From Methylobacterium platani (GTDB lineage Bacteria; Pseudomonadota; Alphaproteobacteria; Rhizobiales; Beijerinckiaceae): DNA of 64,000 bases. Numbering within the stretch: the first letter of the stretch is position 1; every line of letters begins with the position of its first letter. The notes below the pieces were generated by a model. That model was not told the DNA's origin. It made no database searches and saw only the letters and a list, made by a program, of their open reading frames with translations. Position numbers and translations under genes: made by a program. Positions 17,294-24,930 of the stretch are shown one piece after another. The stretch is from the NCBI RefSeq assembly GCF_001653715.1, contig NZ_LWHQ01000005.1, positions 16,935 through 80,934 on the forward strand, read 5' to 3'.

Positions 17294-17849
17294 CGCCGTC
17301 ACCGGCGTCCATGCCGCCGCGACGGTCTCGGGTGCCGCCAAGGCGCCGCTGCCGGCGACCGGCAACGTCTGCGAGCAGCAGATGGCCCAAGCGGCCGCCC
17401 GCCACGGCGTGCCGCTGGGCATGCTCTACGCCGTCGGCCTGACCGAGAGCGGCAACCGCGGCTCGCTGCAGCCCTTCGCGATGAACATCGGCGGCAAGGC
17501 CTATTTCGGCGCGAGCGCCGCCGACGTGATCCGCCGCCTGGGCGAGGCGCAGGCCAGCGGCGTACGCCTGGTCGATCTCGGCTGCATGCAGATCAACCAC
17601 CACTACCACCGGGCGAAGTTCGCCTCGATCGAGGCGATGATCGACCCGCGCCAGAACGTCGAGTACGCGACGACCTTCCTCAAGGAACTCAAGGCCCGGG
17701 AGGGCAGCTGGACCCTGGCGGTGGCGCGCTACCATGCGGGGCCGAACAACAACCCGGCGCAGAAGCAGTATGTCTGCCGGGTGATCGCCAACATGGTGGC
17801 GAGCGGCTTCGGCCAGTGGACTCCGGGGGCCAGGACGTTCTGCAAGTGA
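17247..17849 (+). CDS. lytic transglycosylase (SLT domain), flagellar cluster
   Basis: A 200-residue exported muramidase-like enzyme: signal peptide to about residue 24 (GVHAAA), then an SLT domain with the catalytic glutamate in VGLTESGNRG, the AMNIGG and VDLGCMQIN segments, and ARYHAGPNN. It cleaves peptidoglycan and, from its place at the end of the fliF-fliK operon, probably clears the wall for the rod, since rhizobial FlgJ lacks that domain. ATG at 17247 has GGAG upstream and lies inside the end of fliK in another frame (47-base overlap). Confidence 0.9.
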   Translation: MKRIPAIATAAACTFSAVTGVHAAATVSGAAKAPLPATGNVCEQQMAQAAARHGVPLGMLYAVGLTESGNRGSLQPFAMNIGGKAYFGASAADVIRRLGEAQASGVRLVDLGCMQINHHYHRAKFASIEAMIDPRQNVEYATTFLKELKAREGSWTLAVARYHAGPNNNPAQKQYVCRVIANMVASGFGQWTPGARTFCK

Positions 17850-18022
17850 CGACGATTCGCCGGCGAGGGCGCTCGACCGGCACGACGCCGGTTGCCCCGG
17901 CGCCGCATCCTGCCCCTGCGTCAGCTACGCAGTCTGCGGGGATCGACGGGCGGGGCGTCCCCCGTTAAGTCCTTGCGAAGCCGTGGCGCGGGACGGCGGG
18001 CGACGGGCCGGTCGCCCACGTC

Positions 18023-18733
18023 TCAGCCGACATAGGTGTAGCCGATGTAGCGCTTGGCCTCGATCGGGTCGTGGCCGAGCTGCAGGGCCAGCTTCTTGCG
18101 CAGCTTGCTGACGTGTCCCTCGACCACGCTCTCCTCGGCGCCGTCGCTGTAGACGCCGTAGACGCCGTTGAAGAGCTGGGTCTTGGTCACCCGCCGGCCG
18201 CGGTTGCGGACCAGGAATTCCAGGATGTGCCGCTCGCGCCGCGGCAGCGAGAGGGGCACGCCGTCGATCTCGGGGTCGCGCCCGTCGAAGAACACCCGCA
18301 GCCGCTCGGGGCCCGGCTCGCCCGGCGGCGGCTCCGGCGCGGCGCCGTCCGGGTCGCTCCGGGCCGACGCGCCGTTGACCCGGCGCCAGATCGCCTCGGC
18401 CCGGGCCAGGATCTCGCGGACATGGACGGGCTTGGGGAGCACGTCGTCGATGCCGGCGTCGAACAGCACCAGGGTCTGCTCGAGCGAGCGCGAATCGGCG
18501 AGCGCGATGATCGGCGCGCGCGACTGGCGGCGGATCGCGCTCGCGCAGCGCGCGCGCTCCTCGAAATCGCCGAGCAGGAAGCCCTGGACCGCGTCGAGGT
18601 CGCTGCGGGACGCCGACTCGATCCAGCTCGTGAATTCCTCCGGCGACAACGGAAAGGAAGAAACTCCTTCCCGGTCGAATCCGGCCTTGAAGCCCGCATT
18701 CACTGATTTCCTGGCGTCGACCAAGAAATACAT
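18023..18733 (-). CDS. ftcR: FtcR-type flagellar transcriptional regulator (copy 1)
   Basis: An OmpR-like regulator of 236 residues. The receiver-like domain spans about 1-125 (VDARKSV, RAPIIALADSRSLEQTL, DDVLPKPVHVREI) and the winged-helix domain about 140-236 (LPRRERHILEFLVRNRGRRV, SVVEGHVSKLRKKL). It matches FtcR of Brucella and Rem of Sinorhizobium, which activate flagellar genes. ATG at 18733 is chosen because copy 2 at 29170 begins identically (MY-VVD/LVD). The usual phosphorylated aspartate is not clearly in place, as in FtcR, so control by phosphorylation is doubtful. Confidence 0.88.
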   Translation of the reverse strand: MYFLVDARKSVNAGFKAGFDREGVSSFPLSPEEFTSWIESASRSDLDAVQGFLLGDFEERARCASAIRRQSRAPIIALADSRSLEQTLVLFDAGIDDVLPKPVHVREILARAEAIWRRVNGASARSDPDGAAPEPPPGEPGPERLRVFFDGRDPEIDGVPLSLPRRERHILEFLVRNRGRRVTKTQLFNGVYGVYSDGAEESVVEGHVSKLRKKLALQLGHDPIEAKRYIGYTYVG

Positions 18734-19038
18734 CTGTCGTACCCTCATCGAGCCGGGCCGGACGGCGCCGAGATGCGCCGCACCAACCTGTCCCCCGTCT
18801 TCTCCCGCCGGCACGGAACCTACCGCCCTCGATGGCCGAGGGGCGAGGGCCGTTCCGAAATCCTGCGGTGTCCGATTTGCGCCTAGGGAAGTCATGTCCC
18901 CGCGATCGTGGCCGGTCAATGACCGCCGCGCCGCAGCAAGCCCGCGTCGAGGGACTTTTTCGAACAAACCCCTGGGGTGTGTGCGCGGGGATGCGTTAGC
19001 CCGGCGTTAACTCGTCGGGCCGCGGCCCGCGCCGTGGC
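18734..19038. other. intergenic region upstream of ftcR copy 1
   Basis: No gene is supported. The frame upstream of ftcR stays open but has arginine-rich, shadow-like composition. The stretch near 18955-19015 is the least GC-rich part and includes GGCGTTAAC; it is the likely place for the ftcR promoter and for the end of the flhB operon. Confidence 0.4.
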
Positions 19039-19479
19039 TCAGGAGAGCCGCGCGCCCGACAGGGCGCGGGCGAAGGCGTCCAGGCGGAGCGGCGGCCCGT
19101 CCTCGGCCAGGATGCGCTGGATCGCGACGCCGACGAAGCAGCCGTCGAGGACGAGCTTGAAGAACACCGTCACGGGCTTGGCGGCGAATTCCATGTCGAG
19201 CACCACCTGCATCGAGCGGCCCCATTGGAGGCAGACGTCGGCGGCGTCGGCATAGGTCAGGGTGGCGTCCTTGAAGAACGGCTCGGCCGAGGACGCGACG
19301 AGGTCGGCGATGTTGCCGTGGCGCTCGCCCCGCACCCAGCCGATCAGCACGCTGCCGTCGAGCAGGCAGAACTCGGTGATGAAGTCGCGGATCGTCGTCG
19401 CGAAGACCTCCTCGGCCGCCGCGATCACGTCCCCGGAGACGAACCGGGCCTGCGCGAGATCGTGGTCGAGAGGGATCAT
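19039..19479 (-). CDS. conserved-looking protein of the flagellar operon, unknown function
   Basis: A 146-residue soluble protein that I do not recognise. It is mixed alpha/beta in character, without signal peptide or membrane segment, and has three cysteines (FCLLDG, VCLQWG and DGCFVG). Its ATG overlaps the flhB stop (ATGA), so it is translated with flhB and is probably the last gene of the motA operon. A role in export or stator control is possible from context only. Confidence 0.65.
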   Translation of the reverse strand: MIPLDHDLAQARFVSGDVIAAAEEVFATTIRDFITEFCLLDGSVLIGWVRGERHGNIADLVASSAEPFFKDATLTYADAADVCLQWGRSMQVVLDMEFAAKPVTVFFKLVLDGCFVGVAIQRILAEDGPPLRLDAFARALSGARLS

Positions 19480-20540
19480 CGTTGTCTCGCGAACAGGAAG
19501 AACAGGATCTGCGCGACCGCGCGGTAGAACTCCGCGGGAATCATCTGGTCGACCTGGACAGCATCGTACAGCGACCTTGCCAGAGGCTTGTCCTCGATCA
19601 CCGGGATGCCTTTCTGCTCGGCGATCTCGCGGATGCGCAGGGCGATGAGGTCCTGGCCCTTGGCGAGCACCATCGGCGCCGGCCCCTCGGACGGCTCGTA
19701 GCGGAGCGCCACGGCGAAGTGGGTCGGGTTGGCGATGACGACGGTGGCGCGGTCGACCTGGCCGAGCATGCGCTTGCGGGTGCGGTCGAGGGCCAGCGAG
19801 CGCAGGCGCGCCTTGACGCTCGGGTCGCCCTCGATCTGCTTGTGCTCGTCCTTGATCTCCTGGCGCGACATCCGCAGCGAGCGCTGCCAGCGCAGGCGCG
19901 CCCAGACGAGGTCGCCGGCCACGATCACGATGGTGGCGATGCTCACGGCCGAGACCAGGCGGATCGCGGTGGTGAGGATCAGCTCGGGAAGCTGGCTCGG
20001 GTCGACGAACATGGCACTCACGGCTTTGGCCTGTTCCGAGCGCAGGAGCAGGAGGACGACGAGACTGACCGACGAGACTTTAAGGACGGCTTTCAGGAAC
20101 TCGATCTGGCCGGAGCGCCCGAAGATCCGGCTCCAGCCCGAGGCCGGGGAGACGCGGTTCCATTTCGGGGCGATGCGGTCGGCGACGAGGCGCGGGACGT
20201 TCTGGGCCAGCGAGGCGACGAGCCCGAAGCCCGCGAGCACGAGGAGGATCGGGGTGAGGAAGCGGGCGAGCGCGAAGCCCGTCGCGTGCATCAGGGTCAG
20301 CGCGTCCTCTCCGCTGGCGAGGGAGAACCCGCCCGGATGGTCGAGGAACGCGGCGAGGTCGCGGGCGAGCGCCGCCGCCTGCCCCCGCACCACCAGGCTG
20401 AGGCAGACCAGGAGGCCGAGGATCGAGGCGAAGACCGGCGCCTCGCGGGAGAACGGCACGTTGCCCTTCTCGATCGCGTCGCGCACCTTGCTCTCGGTGG
20501 CGGCCTCGGTCTTGCTCTCCTGGTCGGTCTCGTCAGACAT
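19476..20540 (-). CDS. flhB: flagellar export apparatus protein FlhB
   Basis: A 354-residue export-gate protein. Four membrane segments lie between about residues 30 and 215, followed by the cytoplasmic domain with the self-cleavage motif NPTH at residues 271-274 (cleavage after Asn271) and the typical KGQDLIALRIREIAEQKGIPV segment. FlhB sets substrate specificity of the exporter together with FliK, which is in the opposing operon. It is separated from fliG by a 190-base gap that contains a two-hairpin repeat. Confidence 0.97.
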   Translation of the reverse strand: MSDETDQESKTEAATESKVRDAIEKGNVPFSREAPVFASILGLLVCLSLVVRGQAAALARDLAAFLDHPGGFSLASGEDALTLMHATGFALARFLTPILLVLAGFGLVASLAQNVPRLVADRIAPKWNRVSPASGWSRIFGRSGQIEFLKAVLKVSSVSLVVLLLLRSEQAKAVSAMFVDPSQLPELILTTAIRLVSAVSIATIVIVAGDLVWARLRWQRSLRMSRQEIKDEHKQIEGDPSVKARLRSLALDRTRKRMLGQVDRATVVIANPTHFAVALRYEPSEGPAPMVLAKGQDLIALRIREIAEQKGIPVIEDKPLARSLYDAVQVDQMIPAEFYRAVAQILFFLFARQR

Positions 20541-20575
20541 GCGCCGGCGCGCGGGACGCGAGCCCCGCCCTGGCT

Positions 20576-20674
20576 AGAGAGCTTCGCGATCGCGTTGCCA
20601 TCGCGAAGCTCTCTATGCCTTTGATTTTGCGGCATTTTCCGAGACGAACCGGTCTCCGCTTCGTCGGAGAATGC
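20576..20674. repeat. two-hairpin intergenic repeat between fliG and flhB
   Basis: The first hairpin has perfect 15-base arms (AGAGAGCTTCGCGAT, 20576-20590 and 20600-20614). The second pairs 20632-20648 with 20660-20674 with a small bulge (GCATTTTCCGAGACGAA against TTCGTCGGAGAATGC). The layout resembles repeated palindromic elements that are common between genes in Methylobacterium. It could act as a terminator or processing site between fliG and flhB. Confidence 0.65.
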
Positions 20675-20731
20675 TCTAGGCCCGGGGCCGGGCCGCGGGG
20701 CCGCGACACGGGATCGCGCCCCGGGCTCCGC

Positions 20732-21769
20732 TCAGCGGATGAGCGCGTCATCCTCGCCTCCCGGATTGATCTCGATCTCGCCGCGGCCCGCCATCTCCAT
20801 GGCGAGGTCGGTGATGCTGCGGCGCGCCTCCATGACGTCGCGCTGGGCCGCCGGGTCGCCGCCGTTGAGCTCGTGCTCGACCATGCGGCGCACGCGGGCC
20901 GACAGCGCGCTGAGCACCACGGTGCGGAACTCCGCCTCGGTGCCCTTGAGGGCCAGCACCAGGCGGTCGTTGGGGACCGCGTCGAACAGGGTGGTGCGGG
21001 CGCGCGGCGCCAGCTTGACGATGTCGTCGAAGGTGAAGAGCAGCCCCTTGAGGATCTCGACCGATTTCGGCCGCGCCTCGGCGAGGCTGGAGAGCGCCTC
21101 GTCCATCTGCTGCCGGTCCATCTTGTTGATGATGTCGGCCATCTTGGCGTGGGTGTCGGCGCCGGAATTGCGCGACCCGTTGATCATGAAGTCCTCGTGC
21201 AGGGTCCGCTCGAGCGCCTGCATCACCTCGTCGACCACCGGCTTCAGGCTCAGCATCCGCCGCATCACGGTGTTGCGCGAGGGCAGCGGCAGGTGCCCCA
21301 TCACCTTGGCGGCGATGGCGGGCTTGACCCGCGACAGGATCAGGGCGGCGGTCTGCGGGTGCTCCTTGACGAGGTAGCTCGCCAGAACGCTCTCCTGCAC
21401 CGTGGCCAGCCGCTCCCAGACCGAGCGGTTGGCGTTGCCGCGCACCTCGGCCAGGATGTCGGCGACCTGGTCGGCCGGCAGCAGGCCGGTCAGGAGCTTC
21501 TCGACCTCCTGCACCGTGCCGACGAGGCTCGAGCCGTGGGAGAACTCCTCGGCGAAGCTCTCGACCACGACGTCGAGCTGGTCGGGGCTCACCGCCCCGA
21601 GCTTCGAGGCCGAGCGGGTGATCCGCTTGATCTCGTCCGGCTCGAAATACTTCAGCAGGCGCCCCGCCGCGGGCTTGCCCATCGCCAGGAGCAGGGTCGC
21701 GACCTGGTCGACGGGCGCGAGCTCCCGGGGGGCGCCGCGCAGGGCCGGAGGGGGCGCCGCCATGTTCAC
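20732..21769 (-). CDS. fliG: flagellar motor switch protein FliG
   Basis: A 345-residue switch protein with the N-terminal FliF-binding domain (VATLLLAMGKPAAGRLLKYF), middle armadillo-like domain with the EHPQTAALILSRV motif typical of FliG, and the C-terminal domain with charged residues that face the stator (DDIVKLAPRARTTLF). It forms the torque ring at the base of the motor. It lies 4 bases downstream of fliN on the minus strand, and the hairpin repeat follows it. Confidence 0.97.
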   Translation of the reverse strand: MNMAAPPPALRGAPRELAPVDQVATLLLAMGKPAAGRLLKYFEPDEIKRITRSASKLGAVSPDQLDVVVESFAEEFSHGSSLVGTVQEVEKLLTGLLPADQVADILAEVRGNANRSVWERLATVQESVLASYLVKEHPQTAALILSRVKPAIAAKVMGHLPLPSRNTVMRRMLSLKPVVDEVMQALERTLHEDFMINGSRNSGADTHAKMADIINKMDRQQMDEALSSLAEARPKSVEILKGLLFTFDDIVKLAPRARTTLFDAVPNDRLVLALKGTEAEFRTVVLSALSARVRRMVEHELNGGDPAAQRDVMEARRSITDLAMEMAGRGEIEINPGGEDDALIR

Positions 21770-21773
21770 GCGA

Positions 21774-22127
21774 TCAGCCGTTCTGCGCCGCGTCGGCCGG
21801 GCCGACCACCTCGGTCAGCGAGATGCCGAACCGGGAATTGTCCTCCTCGACGATGACGATCTCGCCCCGGGCGATCACCCGGCCGTTGACCATCACGTCG
21901 ACCGGCTCGCCGACCCGATGGTCGAGGGGCACGATCGCGCCGCGGCCGAGCTTCATCAGGTTGGCGACCGGCATGGTGGCCGAGCCGAGCACGACCTGCA
22001 CCAGCACCGGGATGCGCAGGATCGAATCGAGGTTGCGCCCGTCCTCGGCCGGCGCGGGCGCGGCGCTCGCGCCCTGGCTCGGGAAGACCGGGCTGGCGCC
22101 GGCATCGGGGAAGGGGCTGCTGCTCAT
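21774..22127 (-). CDS. fliN: flagellar motor switch protein FliN
   Basis: A 117-residue protein. The first 35 residues are Pro/Ala-rich, and the SpoA-type domain follows (LRIPVLVQVVLGSATMPVA, LGRGAIVPLDHRVGEPVDV, VNGRVIARGEIVIVEEDN). FliN builds the C-ring with FliM and FliG. Next gene downstream is fliG. Confidence 0.96.
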   Translation of the reverse strand: MSSSPFPDAGASPVFPSQGASAAPAPAEDGRNLDSILRIPVLVQVVLGSATMPVANLMKLGRGAIVPLDHRVGEPVDVMVNGRVIARGEIVIVEEDNSRFGISLTEVVGPADAAQNG

Positions 22128-22358
22128 CGCGGGCTCGCGTGGAAGTCTCGAAATGTCCCGGACGGTTCTAGGCGATCAAGCTGATCCGAGGCTTGCGGGC
22201 GAGGGGCTTGCCGTCGAGGAGCTTGTCGTCGAGGAGCGTCCGGGCGCGGACCGCGTGCAGTCGGTCGTTCGTGCTTGGCCGATCGTCGCTACTTGGGCGG
22301 CGAGCCCGGGACGGGCCCGGGCGCGATTCGGCCACGTCCCACCGTCGGCCGTGCCGCC
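22128..22358. other. gap between fliN and the small membrane protein gene
   Basis: Contains no supported gene. The upstream 35 bases near fliN hold a GAGG-type ribosome-binding site for fliN (reverse strand). The rest has direct short repeats of GTCGAGGAGC near 22210-22240. Confidence 0.35.
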
Positions 22359-22667
22359 TTACGTCTTCGCCGCGTCCCTTGCCGTGGCATCCCTTGCCGC
22401 GGCGCGCCGGCCCGCCTCGAGGGCGTCGATCGTGGCCCGCGCCTCCTCGATCTTGGCGCTCAGCGCCTCCAGGATCTCGCGGCCCTCGCCGGTGAAGTTG
22501 CGCACCGCCTCCCCGGCGCTGGCGAGCGCGTGGCCCGAGGCCGCGACCGCCCGGCCGTACTCGGCCTGGGCGCGGTCGAGGCGCTTGAGCTTCAGGTAGA
22601 GCGGCAGCACGCAGGCCGTGGTGCCGACGAGGGCGGCGAGCAGCACTCCGTCAACCAGCGACACCAT
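22359..22667 (-). CDS. small membrane-anchored coiled-coil protein of the flagellar operon
   Basis: A 102-residue protein with one N-terminal membrane segment (residues 3-25), then a helical, Ala-rich region with heptad character (IEEARATIDALEAGRRAAA). ATG at 22667 has a strong GGAAGGGG site. It overlaps the end of fliM by 17 bases, so it is in the same operon. Proteins of this type (DUF6468-like) are found beside fliM in alphaproteobacteria; their role is unknown. Confidence 0.75.
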   Translation of the reverse strand: MVSLVDGVLLAALVGTTACVLPLYLKLKRLDRAQAEYGRAVAASGHALASAGEAVRNFTGEGREILEALSAKIEEARATIDALEAGRRAAARDATARDAAKT

Positions 22668-23589
22668 GCTCCGCCCCTTCCTTGTCCGGGTTGATGGCCT
22701 CGTCGATCCGCAGGACGTAGGCCCCTTGCGACTGTCCGGCATGGCACCAGAACAGCGGCTTGTCGTTGCCCTCGAGCTTGATCCGCGTCGCCGGGGTGGC
22801 GTCGAGAGCGATCACCTGGCCGACCTTCAGGCCGGCGATCTCGCCGAGCGTCAGGTGGCGCTCCTCGAGCACCGCGCGCAGCTGCACCGCGGTCTTCTGC
22901 ACCTCGGCGGCGATCTGGCTCATCCAGCGCGGGTCGCGGCGGGCACTGGTCTCGCCGGTCAGCACCTTGGCGAGGCTCGGCCGCAGCGGGTTGAGCACCG
23001 ATTGCGGGATGACGACGAACATCTCGCCGCCGCGGTTGAGCGCCTGGAGCAGGAACTTGGCCTGGATCGCCTTGTTGGTGCGCCGGCCAATCACCGCGAA
23101 TTCCATCCGGGTCTCGGTGCGCTCCAGGACGAACGCCGTCTTCGAGACGAGGCCGAACGAGGCTTCGAGCGCCCGCCCGACCTGCTCGAGCACCATCTGG
23201 GCGATGCGCAGCTCCATCGCCGAGAAGGTCCGCTCGTCGTCGGCGGGCTCCTCCGAGCCGTCGCCGCCGAACAGCACCTCGACCATGGTGAAGATGAAGT
23301 CGCGGTCGAGGCCGACCAGGATGTGGCCGTCCCAGGCCGGCGCCTGGAAGATGCCCACCACCGCGTTGCCGTCGTAGGCGTCGAGGAACTCGCCGAAGCG
23401 CCCGGTCTCGGCCCCGCTCAGCGAGTACAGGATCGACGAGGCGGCGAGGTGCTTGAGGCCGTCGCCGCAGGCGGTGGCCAGGCGGTCGAAGATGAGCTGC
23501 AGCATCGGCAGCCGGTCCAGGGAGAGGCCGGCGGCCTCCTGGATGCGGGCGCGGATGTCGGCGGGGCTCGTGAGGATCGTCGGTTCCAT
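22651..23589 (-). CDS. fliM: flagellar motor switch protein FliM
   Basis: A 312-residue FliM. The CheC-like middle domain is near residues 35-225 (ASSILYSLSGAETGRFGEFL, FTMVEVLFGGDG, SAMELRIAQMVLEQVGRAL) and the SpoA domain near 235-300 (VQLRAVLEERHLTLGEIAGLKVG). The N-terminus lacks the LSQxEIDALL-type helix to which phosphorylated CheY binds in enteric FliM, as also in other rhizobia. It starts 20 bases after motA. Confidence 0.95.
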   Translation of the reverse strand: MEPTILTSPADIRARIQEAAGLSLDRLPMLQLIFDRLATACGDGLKHLAASSILYSLSGAETGRFGEFLDAYDGNAVVGIFQAPAWDGHILVGLDRDFIFTMVEVLFGGDGSEEPADDERTFSAMELRIAQMVLEQVGRALEASFGLVSKTAFVLERTETRMEFAVIGRRTNKAIQAKFLLQALNRGGEMFVVIPQSVLNPLRPSLAKVLTGETSARRDPRWMSQIAAEVQKTAVQLRAVLEERHLTLGEIAGLKVGQVIALDATPATRIKLEGNDKPLFWCHAGQSQGAYVLRIDEAINPDKEGAEHGVAG

Positions 23590-23608
23590 GGGGGCTGTCG
23601 ACCGGTTC

Positions 23609-24481
23609 TCAGGCCGCTTCGCGGTTCTGGGCGCCCGGCACCGTGGCGGCCTCGACCTCGTCGATGGTCGGGCGGTCGGCGGCGGCGATGCCCTTGCGGC
23701 CGTGCTCGATCGCGACCTGGGGCAGGGCGCCGTTCATGTAGGCGATCAGGCTCTGCTTCACGATGGTGTAGACGGAGCACTGCTTCTCGCGCACGCCCTT
23801 CACCTTGAGGGCCAGCGGCGCCAGCACGCCGTAGGAGGCGAACACCCCGAAGAAGGTGCCGACGAGGGCCGCGCCGATCAGGCCGCCGAGGATCTGCGGC
23901 GACTGGTCGAGGGCGCCCATCGCCTTCACGATGCCGAGCACCGCCGCGACGATCCCGAGCGCCGGCAGCGCCTCCGCCACCGTGTTGATCGCCCCGTAGG
24001 GCTTGAGCGCGTACTTCTTGTGCGTGCCGATCTCCTCCTCCATCAGCGCCTCGATCTCGTGCGAGCGGGCGCCGCCGATCAGGATCAGCCGGCAGTAGTC
24101 GCAGATGAACAGCACCAGGCTCTGGTCCTTGACCACGTCCGGGTAGTTCTTGAAGATCTCGGAATTCGCCGGATCGTCGAAGTGGGACTCGACCTCGTTG
24201 CGCGGCTTGGTCTTGATCTCGCGCAGCAGGGCGTGGAGCAGGCCGAGCAGGGACAGGAAGTCCTTGCGCTTCGGCCCCTTGCCGGTGAACGCCTCCATGG
24301 TCGCCTTGCCGGAATCGGCCACGGTCTTCATCGGGTTGGCGATCACGAAGGTGCCCGCCGCCATCCCGCCGATGATGACGAACTCCCAGGGCTGCCAGAT
24401 CACGATCAGGTGGCCGCCCATGGCCACGAAGCCGCCGAGCATGCAGCCGATGGCGATGAGCAGGCCGACGAGGATTCCCAT
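23609..24481 (-). CDS. motA: flagellar stator protein MotA
   Basis: A 290-residue inner-membrane stator subunit with four membrane segments, the first at the extreme N-terminus (MGILVGLLIAIGC). It contains the RKDFLSLLGLLHALL cytoplasmic loop and the PALGIVAAVLGIVKAM and GTFFGVFASYGVLAPLA segments that line the channel. ATG at 24481 is preferred over a TTG three codons upstream because the family begins this way. First gene of the minus-strand operon; motB lies in the opposing operon. Confidence 0.96.
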   Translation of the reverse strand: MGILVGLLIAIGCMLGGFVAMGGHLIVIWQPWEFVIIGGMAAGTFVIANPMKTVADSGKATMEAFTGKGPKRKDFLSLLGLLHALLREIKTKPRNEVESHFDDPANSEIFKNYPDVVKDQSLVLFICDYCRLILIGGARSHEIEALMEEEIGTHKKYALKPYGAINTVAEALPALGIVAAVLGIVKAMGALDQSPQILGGLIGAALVGTFFGVFASYGVLAPLALKVKGVREKQCSVYTIVKQSLIAYMNGALPQVAIEHGRKGIAAADRPTIDEVEAATVPGAQNREAA

Positions 24482-24930
24482 GTCCCGCAACGCTCCGTCT
24501 TGACGGGTACGGCTCTAAGGCCGGTGGCTTGCGCGGGGCTTTTTCGAGGGGTGGCCCCGCCGCCGGTTATCCCGTGGGCCGCCTGGCGGCGTTTCTGCTG
24601 AGTCTCCCGAGGATTATCCCGGGGTTACCCCGGTTTTCCCCAGGCCTCCCGGAGCCCGGCGGGCGGCTTAATCGCTTGATAAGGCGGCGGTCGCGATAGT
24701 CCTCCCTGTCGCCGGGGCACGTAACGGCCGCGGCGGCAGGCGCAGCGGATGGGCTTTCCCAAGCTCAAGACATGATGTCGACCCGCTGACCCCGGTGAGA
24801 AGCCGGATGTGTTGAAAGCTCAGACGGTCGGGTGTCGAGCGCCCGCAGGCAGAGATGCCGATCCGCTGCACCGGTACGAGCCCGGATTCTTGCACATTCC
24901 CGCCCACGCGCAACACCGGAAGCATTCGCC
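24482..24930 (+). promoter_or_regulatory. upstream region and structured leader of flagellin 1
   Basis: No gene is supported in these 449 bases. At 24667-24688 GGCTTAATCGCTTGATAAGGCG resembles GGTTAATCGGTTTGTAAGGC upstream of flagellin 2 (about 26984-27004). At 24769-24806 and 24863-24885 there are two copies of a leader motif: GACATGATGTC followed by CCGCTGACCCCGGTGAGAAGCCGG, and CCGCTGCACCGGTACGAGCCCGG. The same two-copy arrangement precedes flagellin 2. GGAAG lies 8 bases before the GTG start. I read this as promoter plus a cis-acting RNA leader. Confidence 0.6.

Noticed and set aside
14495..17422. Very long minus-strand open frame (975 codons) opposite fliK
   Set aside because: It is the antisense of a GC-saturated gene. 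Composition is Arg/Gly-rich with no conserved motif, and fliK is clearly the coding strand.
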